Under the pieces are notes generated by a model, which saw nothing but the letters and a program-made list of their open reading frames with translations, had not been told where the DNA came from and searched no databases. Of a DNA stretch of 64,000 nt, positions 47,891-59,176 are shown piece by piece. The position numbers were made by a program, and so were the translations under genes. Position 1 is the first letter of the stretch; every line of letters starts with the position of its first letter. The stretch is from Collybia mongolica (lineage: Eukaryota; Basidiomycota; Agaricomycetes; Agaricales; Clitocybaceae): positions 620,001-684,000 of the forward strand of contig JAAXNY010000017.1 in assembly GCA_013420905.1 (NCBI GenBank), read 5' to 3'.

Positions 47891-48352
47891 AGCAGGAGTA
47901 CCTGGAGGTAAGTGGGTGCTTGTTGGATGGTATCCTTGATACCAGGTCAAATGCCTTAGGGCGAGCATACACGCATGGGCCTGGTCCCTCAGGACTAAGT
48001 CGGGCTTCCCTCGGGAAACCTTCGGGGGGGTGTACCCCCCTGTGAACCGGGCGCAAGAAAGTGGCCACGCTGACCACTTATTAAATGGATTAAGAAGTGC
48101 GGGGGGTGGTCCCCTCTGCGATGACTCTTGTCCTTAGTCCCGTATGGGTCTATTACCTGGTCCCTTCACAGGAACCAATATCCGGAGCGCTTTTCCCGGT
48201 AACGGGAGGGCAACCCAATCCCGCCACATATGACGGCCTTTATGCGCCATATTTCAATCCAATTAACTAACTACGTTTACACGTGACCGCAACTGTACTA
48301 GCGTATGGCGGTATGTAAAACTGTTGAAGGAAAAAAAAAAAAAAAAAAAAAA

Positions 48353-48367
48353 AAGGTCAAACATGAG
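48353..48367. repeat. LINE target-site duplication, right copy
   Basis: AAGGTCAAACATGAG directly after the poly(A) tract, matching 40444-40458. Confidence 0.92.
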
Positions 48368-50640
48368 TCCAGCGAAAATTCAGGACCCCTGTCAGAATTG
48401 CACCGAAGTGTTCTCCAGCACCAAACAATCCGAGCTCTTCCTATTTATTAAAGAACGGGGCACCGTGATGTGCCACTAGATATGGCGAGGGGTAAAATTG
48501 GGAAGAAATGCACATAGCTTCCAATATACAAGGACTGGGTTTGGATCAGGTACTTAGCATATACTGGTACGGGTCTGTCAATATGTTTTCCCACCCCGCC
48601 ATCAGCTTTCATCACACACTTAGTGTAACAGGGAGTACCCATGTACCAACCACGCCGAACCTCCACGACTTCTCACTTCTCCAACGTTACAGGGTTACAA
48701 AACCCACATAGATGGTCAGCGGGTGATATATACAATACATTCGCCTAATGAAATATCAGGAAATGGATGAGTTAGCTTTGTTAAAATTGTCACAGAAATC
48801 ATATATTCATATCTCTTCACGTTTTTCGCTTCAGGAGCGATGCTCGATGATTTGACGCTTCGGGGCCATCCCAACTTCCAAATATCAAGAGGCGATGTGG
48901 ATTCCAGCGAAGATATAGGTATTGTGGCCGAACATGAACATTTGAGAAGCTGGGCTCACGCAGATAATCTTCAACGCACAAGGCCTTCAGCCTTGCTTTG
49001 GGGCGCTACCAGATGTATATGGGTTAACGCCAAACGCTCATGGGTTCCTTCAATCACCGATCGGCGATATGGGGGAAACGATTTACCAGAGTTTTAGGTT
49101 CAAGGCGTGTTGTCGTGACGTAGATCTGGGTGCATCCTGGCTGAACCTTGCGGCTAGGGACTTGTGGTTGTACGTGTAAGTGTTCGAAGAAAGGCCCACA
49201 CATCTCCTTCAAAGATGACCTACTAGCCTGTAGGAGTCCATCTCATTCTGCGAAATCCTCAACGTCCACTACCTTCTCCTTCAAGTTTCTTTCCGGTATG
49301 CACATGAGCTCTGTGGGCTCAGATCTGACTCGGGATAGTGGGTCAATCATCATAAGGGTGTTCCCACCGCTCATCCACGTCGCGATGCCACCCCTTTCCT
49401 ATGATATGAACTTTATGCGAAAAAGCCCATGCGCACCGACTGAACTTCACTTCCACCAACAATTCGCTCACACACTCCGCTACCTCTAACGGGCCTCACC
49501 TACTACGTATATATCATTCCCCAAGTATGCTTCCCCCAGGTCTGGCTAGCAATCGAATCTAATCTGCGACGTTCACATTTCGGCGTCCCTTCCTTTGCAG
49601 ACTTGATGCGGACCGATATTTGCGGCAACTACAGGCGCGCTGCCTTCTTATTTACAGCTGAGATATGCGTCTAACGCGGTATCGAGGGCCCTAGAGAGCT
49701 TGATTCTGAGAACTCAGGTTTCGAAACTTGACTTGGCCGAGGAGACTTTCAAGTGAGCTCAGGGCGTTCGAACATACAGGTGTAGGAGTGTTCCATTTAG
49801 ACACCGATTGAGGAAGGAGAAGTCGTTTGGTAATACTGCCTAGGGAGGCGGAGCAAATTGCAACGAGGTTGCAGGAGGCTGACAGGCAACTGGGAAAGAC
49901 AAAGTCGAGGTGTAGCGAACTTCCAGATTCCTGGACTTTGCGGTGTAGACCGTAGTTTCCCGCACACGTTACGACGACGTCAAGTTTTTGGGGACAATAG
50001 TTGCCTCCAGGATGAAGAACTAGGCCAGTTCGCCCTTTTTCTGACTATGATGCCCACTTTGGACATGCAGGATGTGGATAGCGAGGGTTTGAACGAGGAA
50101 TGTTCCGGTATTCAGTCTTACAGCACTGAGACGGCCGATATGAGAGGCCGGGTAACTGCTATTTCCAGCGTCATAGGCTTCATATACAAACATGAGGGAC
50201 TTCATCAGGTTCTGTGTACCGTCGCGGACGATTACTGGCTGTCACTTTCCCTTCCGCGCATTCTGGATTTAGGATGTTAGGATCGTCTTTTTGTAGGGAG
50301 GATATAGATGAGGTTTTGCATAGTGGGAGGCTCATACGTTTCGACGAACCAAGATACGGTTCACCCTTCCACCCTACGGATCCAACAAAGAAACAGGCTG
50401 TCTAGTTCATGTCCGTCATCAGGTTGTGGTAGACGGCACAGGTTCAAATCAAGAACCCGAGTAGTCTGGGCCAGCAATGGATGTATTCGAGCTTCAGGTG
50501 TAGCGGACTATACACACGTATCTCGCATAACCTGAAACTGTACCTGGTCTATTCGATGTTCGGTCCCCAACATAATTTACCACTTCGCCCCTCTCTGACA
50601 TACGGTCCGACACGGGGACATCGTCAATTTGATCATGTGC
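48368..50640. other. gene-poor region between LINE and hydrophobin
   Basis: ORFs are short. The longest (49858-50280, plus strand, containing DYWLSLSLPRILDLG) has no recognised domain and no clear start or introns. Probably degenerated sequence. Confidence 0.4.
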
Positions 50641-50643
50641 GGC

Positions 50644-50684
50644 CGCCAATAGGAAGTGAGGCCGCTAATAATTAGCTATAAAGA
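50644..50684 (+). promoter_or_regulatory. CCAAT and TATA boxes of hydrophobin 1
   Basis: GCCAATAGG near 50645 and TATAAAGAGG at 50677, about 105 bp upstream of the ATG. Both motifs are preserved in the inverted copy (TATA near 58640). Confidence 0.55.
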
Positions 50685-50781
50685 GGCCTCGACGTCTCCT
50701 CTACTCTCCAGTTAAACAACTACCTTCGCTCTCTTCTACCTCTCAGATCTCAAAAACCCACTCTCATTTTCTCATCTAAAA

Positions 50782-51229
50782 ATGTTCTCTAAAGTTGCCA
50801 TCCTTGCTACCATCTCGCTCGCTCTCTCTGTGGCTGCTGCGCCCAGTGGGAAAGAGTACAAGTGCAACACTGGCGAAGCGTATTGCTGCAACCAGACACA
50901 GCAGGCACAGACTGCTGGGGGTGCCAAAATCCTGGCCATTCTTGGTGGTGGTGTACAGGGTATCACTGGGATGGTAGGATCGAACTGCAGCCCGATTTCT
51001 GGTGTTGGAATTGGAGGTGGTACATCATGGTTAGTACAAACGTTTCGGACAGTCTTTCTTTGATGCTAATTTAAAGTGTTATAGCACTCAACAACCCGTC
51101 TGCTGCGAGAACAACCATATGAGTGAGATTGACGCATTTTCTTCTCGCTTTTGTAAATTGAGCTGATCGAAATATTTTTCAGATGGTCTCGTCGTGGTTG
51201 GCTGCACCCCGATTAACATCAGCCTCTGA
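50782..51229 (+). CDS. class I hydrophobin 1
   Basis: Hydrophobins are secreted and self-assemble at air-water and hyphal-wall interfaces. About 112 residues in three exons: the first joins through TG|C to make Cys5, the second is short, and the last encodes VVVGCTPINIS. It starts with a clear signal peptide (MFSKVAILATISLALSVAAA). Eight cysteines sit in the hydrophobin pattern: KC, then C-C in EAYCCNQ, C in GSNCSP, C in GTSC, C-C in PVCCENN, and the last in VGCTP, with 13 residues between Cys4 and Cys5. An NQT sequon follows the first CC. The class I call rests on spacing and the Gly-rich loop. Confidence 0.93.
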
Positions 51230-51320
51230 ATAATATGGTTGGGATACTGGGGGTGGGGGAGATGAATGAATAGATTCTCTTTGGGCTCTGGAGTGTTTAG
51301 TTTACTTGCGGAAATATACC

Positions 51321-51841
51321 TTAATATGCACTGCAATTCGTATAGGCCGAACACAATCGTAAGATCAACAGGTACACCACCGGTTTGCTCTGGCCCTATG
51401 TTCTTCACCTAACCGTAACCACAACGTTGAACGATATCTCGGCTTGCGGAGTAATTCTGGCACTGTTCTAAACAATTTATTATTACCAGGGAAGAAGTCC
51501 CAATTGACGTCCCCTAAACTGTGACTAGAATGCACAAAATTGTTCTGATTGATCAGTAACTAGACTGAAAGTAGGAGTAGATTGATTGACTAGCACAAAT
51601 TCTGTTCGAGATATTATAAGACATTATGTAATTATCGCTGGCTCTCGCGACCTAGCGACAAGTATTACTGAAAGCATTCAATGCTGGTTTGAGACATGCG
51701 ACAAAAATCGATTCTACAAATAGAAAAAGAGTAATGGTATTTCGAGTCTATATAATCATGCAAGAACGAGCCCCCAGCAAGCGCGAACCCTGCAGCACTG
51801 GTCAATCGCCATATTTTGTGACTCCAGAAACCGCCATCCGT
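51321..51841. other. intergenic
   Basis: Between hydrophobin 1 and the convergent SEC24 stop. AT-rich, no feature recognised. Confidence 0.5.
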
Positions 51842-54800
51842 TTAATAGCCCCCTCCTATGCCATTTACTTTGTCCTTCAACGAAGAGAGGAACTGCTGAT
51901 AACTCGGCAGTACATCCGCACGGTCCTGGATGAGGGCACTGAGTGCCCACAGCCGGAGTGGTGGCTCTCCATCGTCTTTCACCACGTAAAGATGCGGGTA
52001 ATACACTCCACGACGCGATTCTCGCGTCTTTTGGACGACAGCCTGGACTCGTTGGGAGAAGGGGTTATCGAGAATGGGTAGCGTGGTCTAGAATTTGGAA
52101 CGAGATTAGCGTCATGTATTATAACGACGGGAGAGTCAAGTTCACCTTTCCTCCACGCAAAACATCATAGCTCGGGAGGTTGAAGACATCCATGATGAGC
52201 TGTGGTACAGCGTCGCGGCCAACCCACAAGAAGATGGTCTGACCATCCTCAATCAGGAAAAGACCATGCCTCTCCATGCGCTCAGAAGTCAAGGGTAGAG
52301 CCTGTGGCATTATCACGCCCTGCTCTCCAACAGTTCCGGCCTGTTGAATCAAAACAAGTTAAACCCCTTGTATATTCGATTTTCCAGGATATCCTCACCT
52401 CAGGTGGCATATTGTGTAGAGAATAGAATGTAGGATAGATGTAAGGGATAAGCAATTGGGATGGCAGAGACGTCAACAACGCCTGGGAATACGCCCGAAT
52501 ATCAGGTGGGATCTGTGCACTCTGGCGAATGCCAACCTACAAAACAAATGGTTCAGTATTTGCGTCTTCGAAAACAGGGGAACATGAACATACGTTCTTG
52601 AGCAACCCGAGCACTAGGACTGGCAACATCTTCAAATTATCCGAAATTGCCAATCCAGCGCTAGCCCCTGCCCCACCAGACGTCATGCTCGTCTTGTAGG
52701 ACACGAGGATATCCACGAGCCTCTGGAAGACATAGTCTCTGCTATCCTCTAACTTGTGCGTCAAGGACCTTTCCACTGCCTTGTTTGCGAGGAGAGTTCC
52801 GATAGCAACCTGATCGGCAGAAGCGAATACTTCTGAGAGGTTGGTAGTAGTAGGAAGAGCTAGCGTAATAACTCGAATGCGACGTTCGCCTAACATTAAG
52901 TATAATTAAGGGTCGGTATGTGCGAGGGGAAGAGTGAAAAAACTGACCGTAGCAAGTGGTGTGCAACACAGCCGTCTGGAACACGACGAAAGGCGTTGGG
53001 ATCGTCTCTTCAATCTGGATCTCGATTGCGTATGACTGATCTTGGGGAACAGCCGGCATGGCGAGGAGGTCCGTTGAACGAACAAAGAAGTTCCCATGGA
53101 AGGATGCCATACGTAGACCTCTGGAAGCGCGTACCCGCATAACAGCTTCCAACATGATAGGCATCGCCAAAACCTCACCAAACTCATGTGCAAATTTGAG
53201 AGCGTCTTCAGAACGCCCAGCATTGAAGGCGGGGTAGTAGTAAGTTTGACCAGAGGTATAGTGGGGCAGATAAGCTAAATATAGACGTGTCAGAAAAATG
53301 ACAAGACATTATGACGTTATGGACTTGCCTAGACTCGCGACATCTTGGTATGCGGCACTGAACAAGAACATATCTACAGAAACTTGAGCTCTTGAACACT
53401 CAATAGCAAACGTCTTGTAGAAGGGCGAAGCAGCCTGCAACAGGCCAGATTCCTAGGATATGATGCGAGTCACGGATGCGGTATTACACTTGGCCAACAT
53501 AATGCATACCTTGGCGGTTCCAAGGATTTTAGGATCCTCCCGGTTTTTCAGGGAGCCTGGACCAAGACTGGGCAAAGTGGCAGAAAGCACGACGATCTTT
53601 CCTCCAATGGGGGCCTGTGCACATCATTTAGAGTTACTCGATCCAATAATGCTACCACTCACCATGAGTTTAAATCCGGCTTGCAGCGCAGGTCCCATAG
53701 CGCTTCCCACAATGCTGTTTTCTTGGAACATATCGTTGACCCTCCCAAGCAGCGATTCCAGCGCTGCACGCGACTCTGCGAGATTGACAAGAAGATCGGT
53801 GGGCTTCGGCAAGAACACATCCTCAATGTCGGAAACTACGAGCATAGTAGAATCTGTGCTTCCAGGCTAACGGGGATATTAGATTACTTCAACACTGCCC
53901 ATAGTCCCGAACGCACCGGCAGAGAGAAGAAGTAAAGAGAAGTGTCGTAGCAGACGATCGCGATCTTTGTCCTTTGGTCCTCATCCGGGATACGATCCAA
54001 GTTTTCGAGGATAGTACGCGTAGCCGTTGCAACCATGCCTGATATATGAGAACTTTTAAACCTTGGCGCTCAGAGTCCACTTTGGAATGACTTACCAGAT
54101 TGGACCGCGTTATGGCTCACATCGATCAAGAAAACGTACACAGCGGGCTGGGGCGGTCGGACCATATATTCCGTGGGGGCAACAAACTCGACCACAGAAT
54201 GGTTAAGCTCTGCGCGCGCCCATCTGTCCCCAGGCTGATTAACTGCTTGATCCCAGTCGAAGAGCTGCGGGACCTCGTTCGACATGTTGCACATGCAGCA
54301 TCGCCAGCGATTTCCACCGTCGATGAACTGGACGTAAGGGTTGATGTACGTCCGGCACCGCCGACAACGTGCAATAACCGTGTCGGTGACCAGTGGCACA
54401 GGCTCCTCTCCCTCGTTCAGTGATCGGTACGGTGTGATGATCAGGGCAAGGGGAATTTTCGCCTTTCCTAAGAGCGACGCCGTGGTCGGGATCGCGTTGA
54501 TCGTCGAGCGCTGGTACGACGGATCGGCATTGGCGTGGGGTGACGGGGAAATGCACGAGTTGGGGGGTAGTCGGATCTCAGGTGGGGGTCGGTACAGCTC
54601 GCGTGGTTCCGGAGGTGATGTCAAGAGATTGGTGGTGTATAGCTGGAACTGCTTCTGGCCCATCCCCATCTGTCCAAACTGACCAGCCAGGGCATCCACG
54701 GGAGCTTGTCCATAGGAAGGCTGCGCGGTTTGGCCGTATCCGGGCGCGTTGATATATTCGGGTTGCGGCTCGCCTGCCTGGCCGTAGTAGGGAGCCTGGC

Positions 54801-55110
54801 CAACAGGAGCTTGGCTTTGCTGGGCCTGGAATTGCTGCTCGCCGACCAACCCCGGGGTAAAGAGTTGCCCGCCCTGAACTGGTTGCTGCTGCATCCCCCC
54901 AGCCTGAGAATACGCCATTTCTGTGGAGAGTCCGCCTTCTGCACCGTAGTATGCCTGCGTCTGTCCAGCCGCATACTGACGCCGTCTCGGGTTGTGGTGT
55001 GTTGGAGGTGGAGACCCCCCTGGGGCGTGTTCCGGAACGCCTGGGTTGACCTGGCCGGGAGACTCCCATTGCCTGTGTCCAGATGCCGTTTCTGTAATCG
55101 TTCATTCATT
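51842..55110 (-). CDS. SEC24: Sec24, COPII cargo-selecting coat subunit
   Basis: Sec24 pairs with Sec23 in the COPII coat at ER exit sites. Order seen: Gln/Pro/Tyr-rich N-terminus ([20 protein letters not shown]), zinc finger [14 protein letters not shown] followed by [16 protein letters not shown], trunk start [17 protein letters not shown], later [14 protein letters not shown], beta-sandwich and helical domains, gelsolin-like [21 protein letters not shown] and C-terminal [20 protein letters not shown] then [15 protein letters not shown]. Stop is at 51842-51844. At least nine exons. The first readable exon starts near 55092; the initiator lies in an upstream exon, possibly ATG near 55212 (MSNIAPSNRF), not certain. 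The gene lies between the hydrophobin arms. Confidence 0.9.
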
Positions 55111-55560
55111 CAGATCGCCGTTCCACGACGGTAGTTCTGTACTGACCAATGAAAATAGGACGCTGATGTGTTTGGTCCCTAGGAAACGATTAGACGGTGC
55201 GATATTGGACATTTTATATTTCTGTATACCATTCTGCGACCCATCCAGGGGGTAATTGTTCAGCAGGAGATGCCATGGAAAATGAAACGTAGAACGGACA
55301 AGGAGAGTTGTTATAATGACAGCAATCGCCACGTCCTGCACGCGCAAACACGTCGCCGCACAATAACACCAAATTTCAACACCGCCACTTTCGGTACATA
55401 TTCTCAAGCTCAGACCACATCATTAATATTAAAAAGATTGAATTCTATGCACGCTAAACAGAGACACGATTACATCCAAGTCTCGCCTTGTAAAACGAAA
55501 ATTTGGAAACGGTCCAGCTTCGACACTAACGTGAATGGGATAAAACGTTAGCATTGATGA

Positions 55561-57411
55561 TTATTCTGCCCGGCGGTGTCCCTTGGGAACGAAAGCCCAT
55601 ACAACGATCAACAGTCCCATCATCGCAATCAATCTAAACAAAGTTAAAGCGAGCCTTCGATTCAGATATGAAAGTGTTCTCACAGAGGCTGCAAACTCGC
55701 AATCCCGAACTTCGAAGAGATGACGCCTGTCAGGAAAGGTAGGAGGGCGCTGCCCGCCTGACCGAAGCCTGCAATCCAACCAATGGACCCCGTTGGAATC
55801 CATCGCGGTAGCACACGGGCGGTCTGGTTGATCGCGATGGGGTACATGGGTCCGAGAAGGACGCCCACGAGAGAAACAGCCACCGCGCCTCCGATCAACG
55901 AAGGCACGAGCCACACAACTAATTCGAGGCTGATGATGGTAAAACATTAGACGTAATGACAGATCAAGCAATCGAACAACGTACCCGATAGCCAAGATCG
56001 CGTACAGGAAAAGGGCACGTCTTTCACCGATTTTCTGATTCACCCACAGCAACAAAATTCGACCAACCATAAGTCCTGAAAAGACTTCAGAAGATACCGA
56101 ACAAAAATTCATGATCTACATACCACCGAAGAAACCGGCCGAGATGTATCCGGATGAAGGGCCTCCACCGCGTACGTTGATGATGAAAGTAACAATCCAC
56201 CCTTTAAACGAACGTATGAAACCTTGCGGGAAACCTTCGGGTTTTGGGACCAACCTCCGATTGTAACCTCCACACCGACATACAGAAGGATGAATAACGC
56301 GAAGAGATGCACAGTCTTACGGCTCAAGATCTGTTTGAACTTTCCATCCGAACTGGTTCCTTGCACCGTAGCAGCCTGGCCGATCTGCTCCAAACATTCT
56401 ACCACAAAACGATTAACAACCTAAAGCAAAGTTAAAGGAGGCCTGACATACCATCTTGATTCTTAAATCGGAAGACGGTAGTTAGAACAATGGTGTTTGA
56501 TATCGCAATTCCGAGGGAGATTAGGTAATGAAAAGACCAATGGCGCATTTGGGCAAATTGTGTTGCTGCCAGAGGTGAGCCCAAGGCCCCTGCACCATAA
56601 GCGGCATGCAAAAAGGCCATTTTTGCTTCTGGACTGTCTTTGAAAGCCGCAACGTATCCGTTGGCTTGTGCATCCTGCCGTACCCATGAGTGACTATATG
56701 TAATAACCCAACGAGATACCATACCTGAAATGCGATTCCGACGCCATTGATAAAATATGATATAACAAATACCGGGAACGGCAGGACGGGTGCTTGTAAA
56801 GTGTAACCAACAACCTGACACAAAGATCCTATAACATCAAATCAGCACTCGCTAAGATCAATTTATCAAGAACATACCTATTACAAGAATCTGGAGCGCA
56901 TACAAGTACGCAAATCAATGTTCGACACTAATATTGATGATTATAATACAACACACCTTACCAAAGCCAAGTTTATCTGTGAGAGGCACGTTAATCAACG
57001 CTCCTGTGACGAACCCCTATAGTCCTGTTGGCCTTGGCTCTGGAAGAACAAGGGAGGCACGAACCACACACGAAAACACGAAGAGGAGTGAGACCACGGC
57101 AAATCCAACCTAACTGACGTCTCAGTACCCCTGAAAAAGAAGGATCTCAAAACGTGCCCCGTAAAAGTTTTGGATCTTGGGAAGTAAAGGCCCTGTTGTT
57201 CCATCATTCCACCCTCCAAGGAACAGACACCAACACAAAGCCGCGAACTGCAGTCTCGCATGTATCCTCTGGGTCGCGGGCTCCCGCTTGTCGTCTCCTT
57301 TCCCGTAATACTGCCGTTCACGGCGTAATCTACGGTCGATCCCACCGGGGAAGAGCCCGCCGCCGTTCCATCAGTTGCATGTTCTCGAGGTTGCAATTCA
57401 ATCTGAGACAT
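55561..57411 (-). CDS. MFS transporter, copy F
   Basis: Same family as copies A-E, closest to C (starts MSQIELQ). It reads LQFAALCWCLFLGGWNDGTT, VGFAVVSLLFVF, TDKLGFGK, SLCQVVGYTLQAPVLPFPVF, DAQANGYVAAFKDSPEAKMA, HAAYGAGALGSPLAATQ, WVNQKIGERRALFLYAI, LLGPMYPIAIN and IAGFGQAGSALLPFL, and ends VPKGHRRAE at 55561. Two introns present in copy C are precisely absent here (between HAAYG and AGALGS, and between WVNQK and IGERR). In exon 1 the frame from the ATG (57409-57411) does not reach LQFAAL unless a 53-nt GTGAAC...CCCAG intron is removed, and the exon-1 donor is non-canonical, so the 5' end may be damaged. Confidence 0.75.
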
Positions 57412-58000
57412 GATGGGTAATAGCAGAGTTTCTCTAGGAATCATACTGGGCCTTTAGCCTTTAGTGACTGACACCTTGGCTAAGCCAAGACCTGGAAAGA
57501 ATCATGCAAAAAAACGACCCTTGACTCAGTGATCAGCGAAAGGAACCGGATTCCAACGGATTTATTCGAGCTGAAGAGGAGATGCTCAGTGTGAAAAAAA
57601 GTATAACCATGGTTCTACCTGGCCCTACCGTACCGGTTTGCACACGTGACCTTTTGATAGCAGATTTTGGCCACGGCAAAAGCGTAAGTAATGTTGATAA
57701 TCTACTGTATTTTCGCGATCGATAACAATATTCAGTTCGTAGGCATATTAATCGGAAGTAATAGTATAGTAAAAGTACTGAGATTGATTTACTAAACATA
57801 CCCACATCTACAACACTCCTAACGAGAATGGAGTCGAGGTCTAAGCTTGCCCTCGTATGAGTGTTTAAATGGTTTGCTCTCTCGATCAATTACATTCAAC
57901 AGCCCATTCATGATTCAACTTATAAACCGGAGTAATAGGAGATGGGACTCACCAGGCATTGGAATAACGACAAATGGAAAAGTGCACAATAAATAATAGG
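57412..58000. other. intergenic
   Basis: Upstream of copy F and downstream of hydrophobin 2. No feature recognised. Confidence 0.5.
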
Positions 58001-58680
58001 GTATATTTCCGCAAGTAAACTAAACACTCCAGAGCCCAAAGAGAATCTATTCATTCATCTCCCCCACCCCTAATATATTAACCGCATTATTCAGGCGCTG
58101 ATGTTAATCGGGGTGCAGCCAACCACGACGAGACCATCTGAAAATATTTCAATCAGCTCAATTCACAAAAGCGAAAAGAAAATGCGTCAATCTCACTCAT
58201 ATGGTTGTTCTCGCAGCAAACGGGTTGTTGAGTGCTGGTGGAAATTAGTTTAGCATCCAAGAAAGACTGCCCAAAACGTCTGTACTAACCATGATGTACC
58301 ACCTCCAATTCCAACACCAGAAATCGGGCTGCAGTTCGATCCTACCATCCCAGTGATACCCTGTGCACCACCACCAAGGATGGCCAGGATTTTGGCACCC
58401 CCAGCAGTCTGTGCCTGCTGCGTCTGGTTGCAGCAATACGCTTCGCCAGTGTTGCACTTGTACTCTTTCCCACTGGGCGCAGCAGCCACAGAGAGAGCGA
58501 GCGAGATGGTAGCAAGGATGGCAACTTTAGAGAACATTTTTAGATGAGAAAATGAGAGTGGGTTTTTGAGATCTGAGAGGTAGAAGAGAGCGAAGGTAGT
58601 TGTTTGACTGGAGAGTAGAGGAGACGTCGAGGCCTCTTTATAGCTAATTATTAGCGGCCTCACTTCCTATTGGTGGCCGC
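58001..58680. repeat. right arm of hydrophobin inverted repeat
   Basis: Inverted near-identical copy of 50641-51320 including promoter, coding exons and 3' flank. The most divergent part is the 3' half of intron 1. Confidence 0.9.
58091..58537 (-). CDS. class I hydrophobin 2 (inverted twin)
   Basis: Same three-exon structure and eight cysteines as hydrophobin 1. Only two amino-acid changes were noticed: Val to Ala in GGGVQGI, and the last residue Leu to Ala. Start ATG 58535-58537, stop 58091-58093. Introns are also nearly the same except the 3' half of intron 1. The two proteins are expected to be functionally interchangeable. TATA and CCAAT elements are preserved upstream. Confidence 0.93.
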
Positions 58681-59176
58681 CTATTGCCCAAATTTTGGCG
58701 ATGTCGCCGTCTCGGGCCATATGTCGGAGGCGTCGCGTATAAGTTGTGTCAGAGATCGAACATCGAAGCGATGAGTAGGCCAGGTACGGTTTCGGGTTAC
58801 GTGAAATATGTGTACGGTCCGTTACGCACCCTCCGTGTTTGAGATGAAATTCACTCTGTGACGCGGCCACCGCCAAGACGCACTGTTATGGCAACAGGGA
58901 ACCGCCAGCTTCGTTTTTCGGAAAATACCGTTGTTTATCCATTGCTGATGCTAATGCCGAGGTATATTTATTCTCATATCCATCATTATCTAATATTCTA
59001 TAATAATTAATTGCGGTATTTGGCAGAATTTGGTCGAAGGTGCTGGAACAGGAGTGCGCGCCGCACATCTCGCCGCCAAAGATAAACAGGTTCTGAACAT
59101 GTTCAGTCTTCGTCGTTCACTTGGTACATGCCCCGTAATAACCAGCACAAACCACTTCGTAAGTTTGATATCATAA
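58681..59176. other. intergenic
   Basis: Holds diverged outward similarity to the hydrophobin arm at its left end. Otherwise nothing recognised. Confidence 0.45.

Larger units (their letters stand above)
40459..48352 (+). mobile_element. non-LTR retrotransposon (LINE), about 7.9 kb with poly(A) tail
   Basis: Bounded by a perfect 15-bp target-site duplication and ending in about 22 A residues (48331-48352). It carries a gag-like ORF1 with zinc knuckles and an ORF2 with apurinic-type endonuclease, reverse transcriptase and RNase H, the domain order of Tad1/I-type fungal LINEs. Most of the element is visibly poor in CpG compared with its neighbours, although the first 500 bp (40520-41050) are CpG-rich. 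ORF2 has three in-frame TGA codons, so this copy is inactive. The intact duplication argues that the insertion itself is not old. Confidence 0.93.
50641..51320. repeat. left arm of hydrophobin inverted repeat
   Basis: About 680 bp running from the CCAAT-containing promoter to past the hydrophobin stop. Near-identical in inverted orientation at 58001-58680. Weaker similarity continues outward for about 100 bp on the 5' side. Confidence 0.9.

Noticed and set aside
49858..50280. 140-codon ORF as a gene
   Set aside because: No ATG at the stated start context, no domain, and the flanks look degenerate.
50435..50465. tRNA-like T-loop GGTTCAAATC
   Set aside because: No matching stem or upstream D and anticodon arms.
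51689..52081. 130-codon plus-strand ORF
   Set aside because: Lies antisense to the last exon of SEC24, which is clearly coding on the minus strand.
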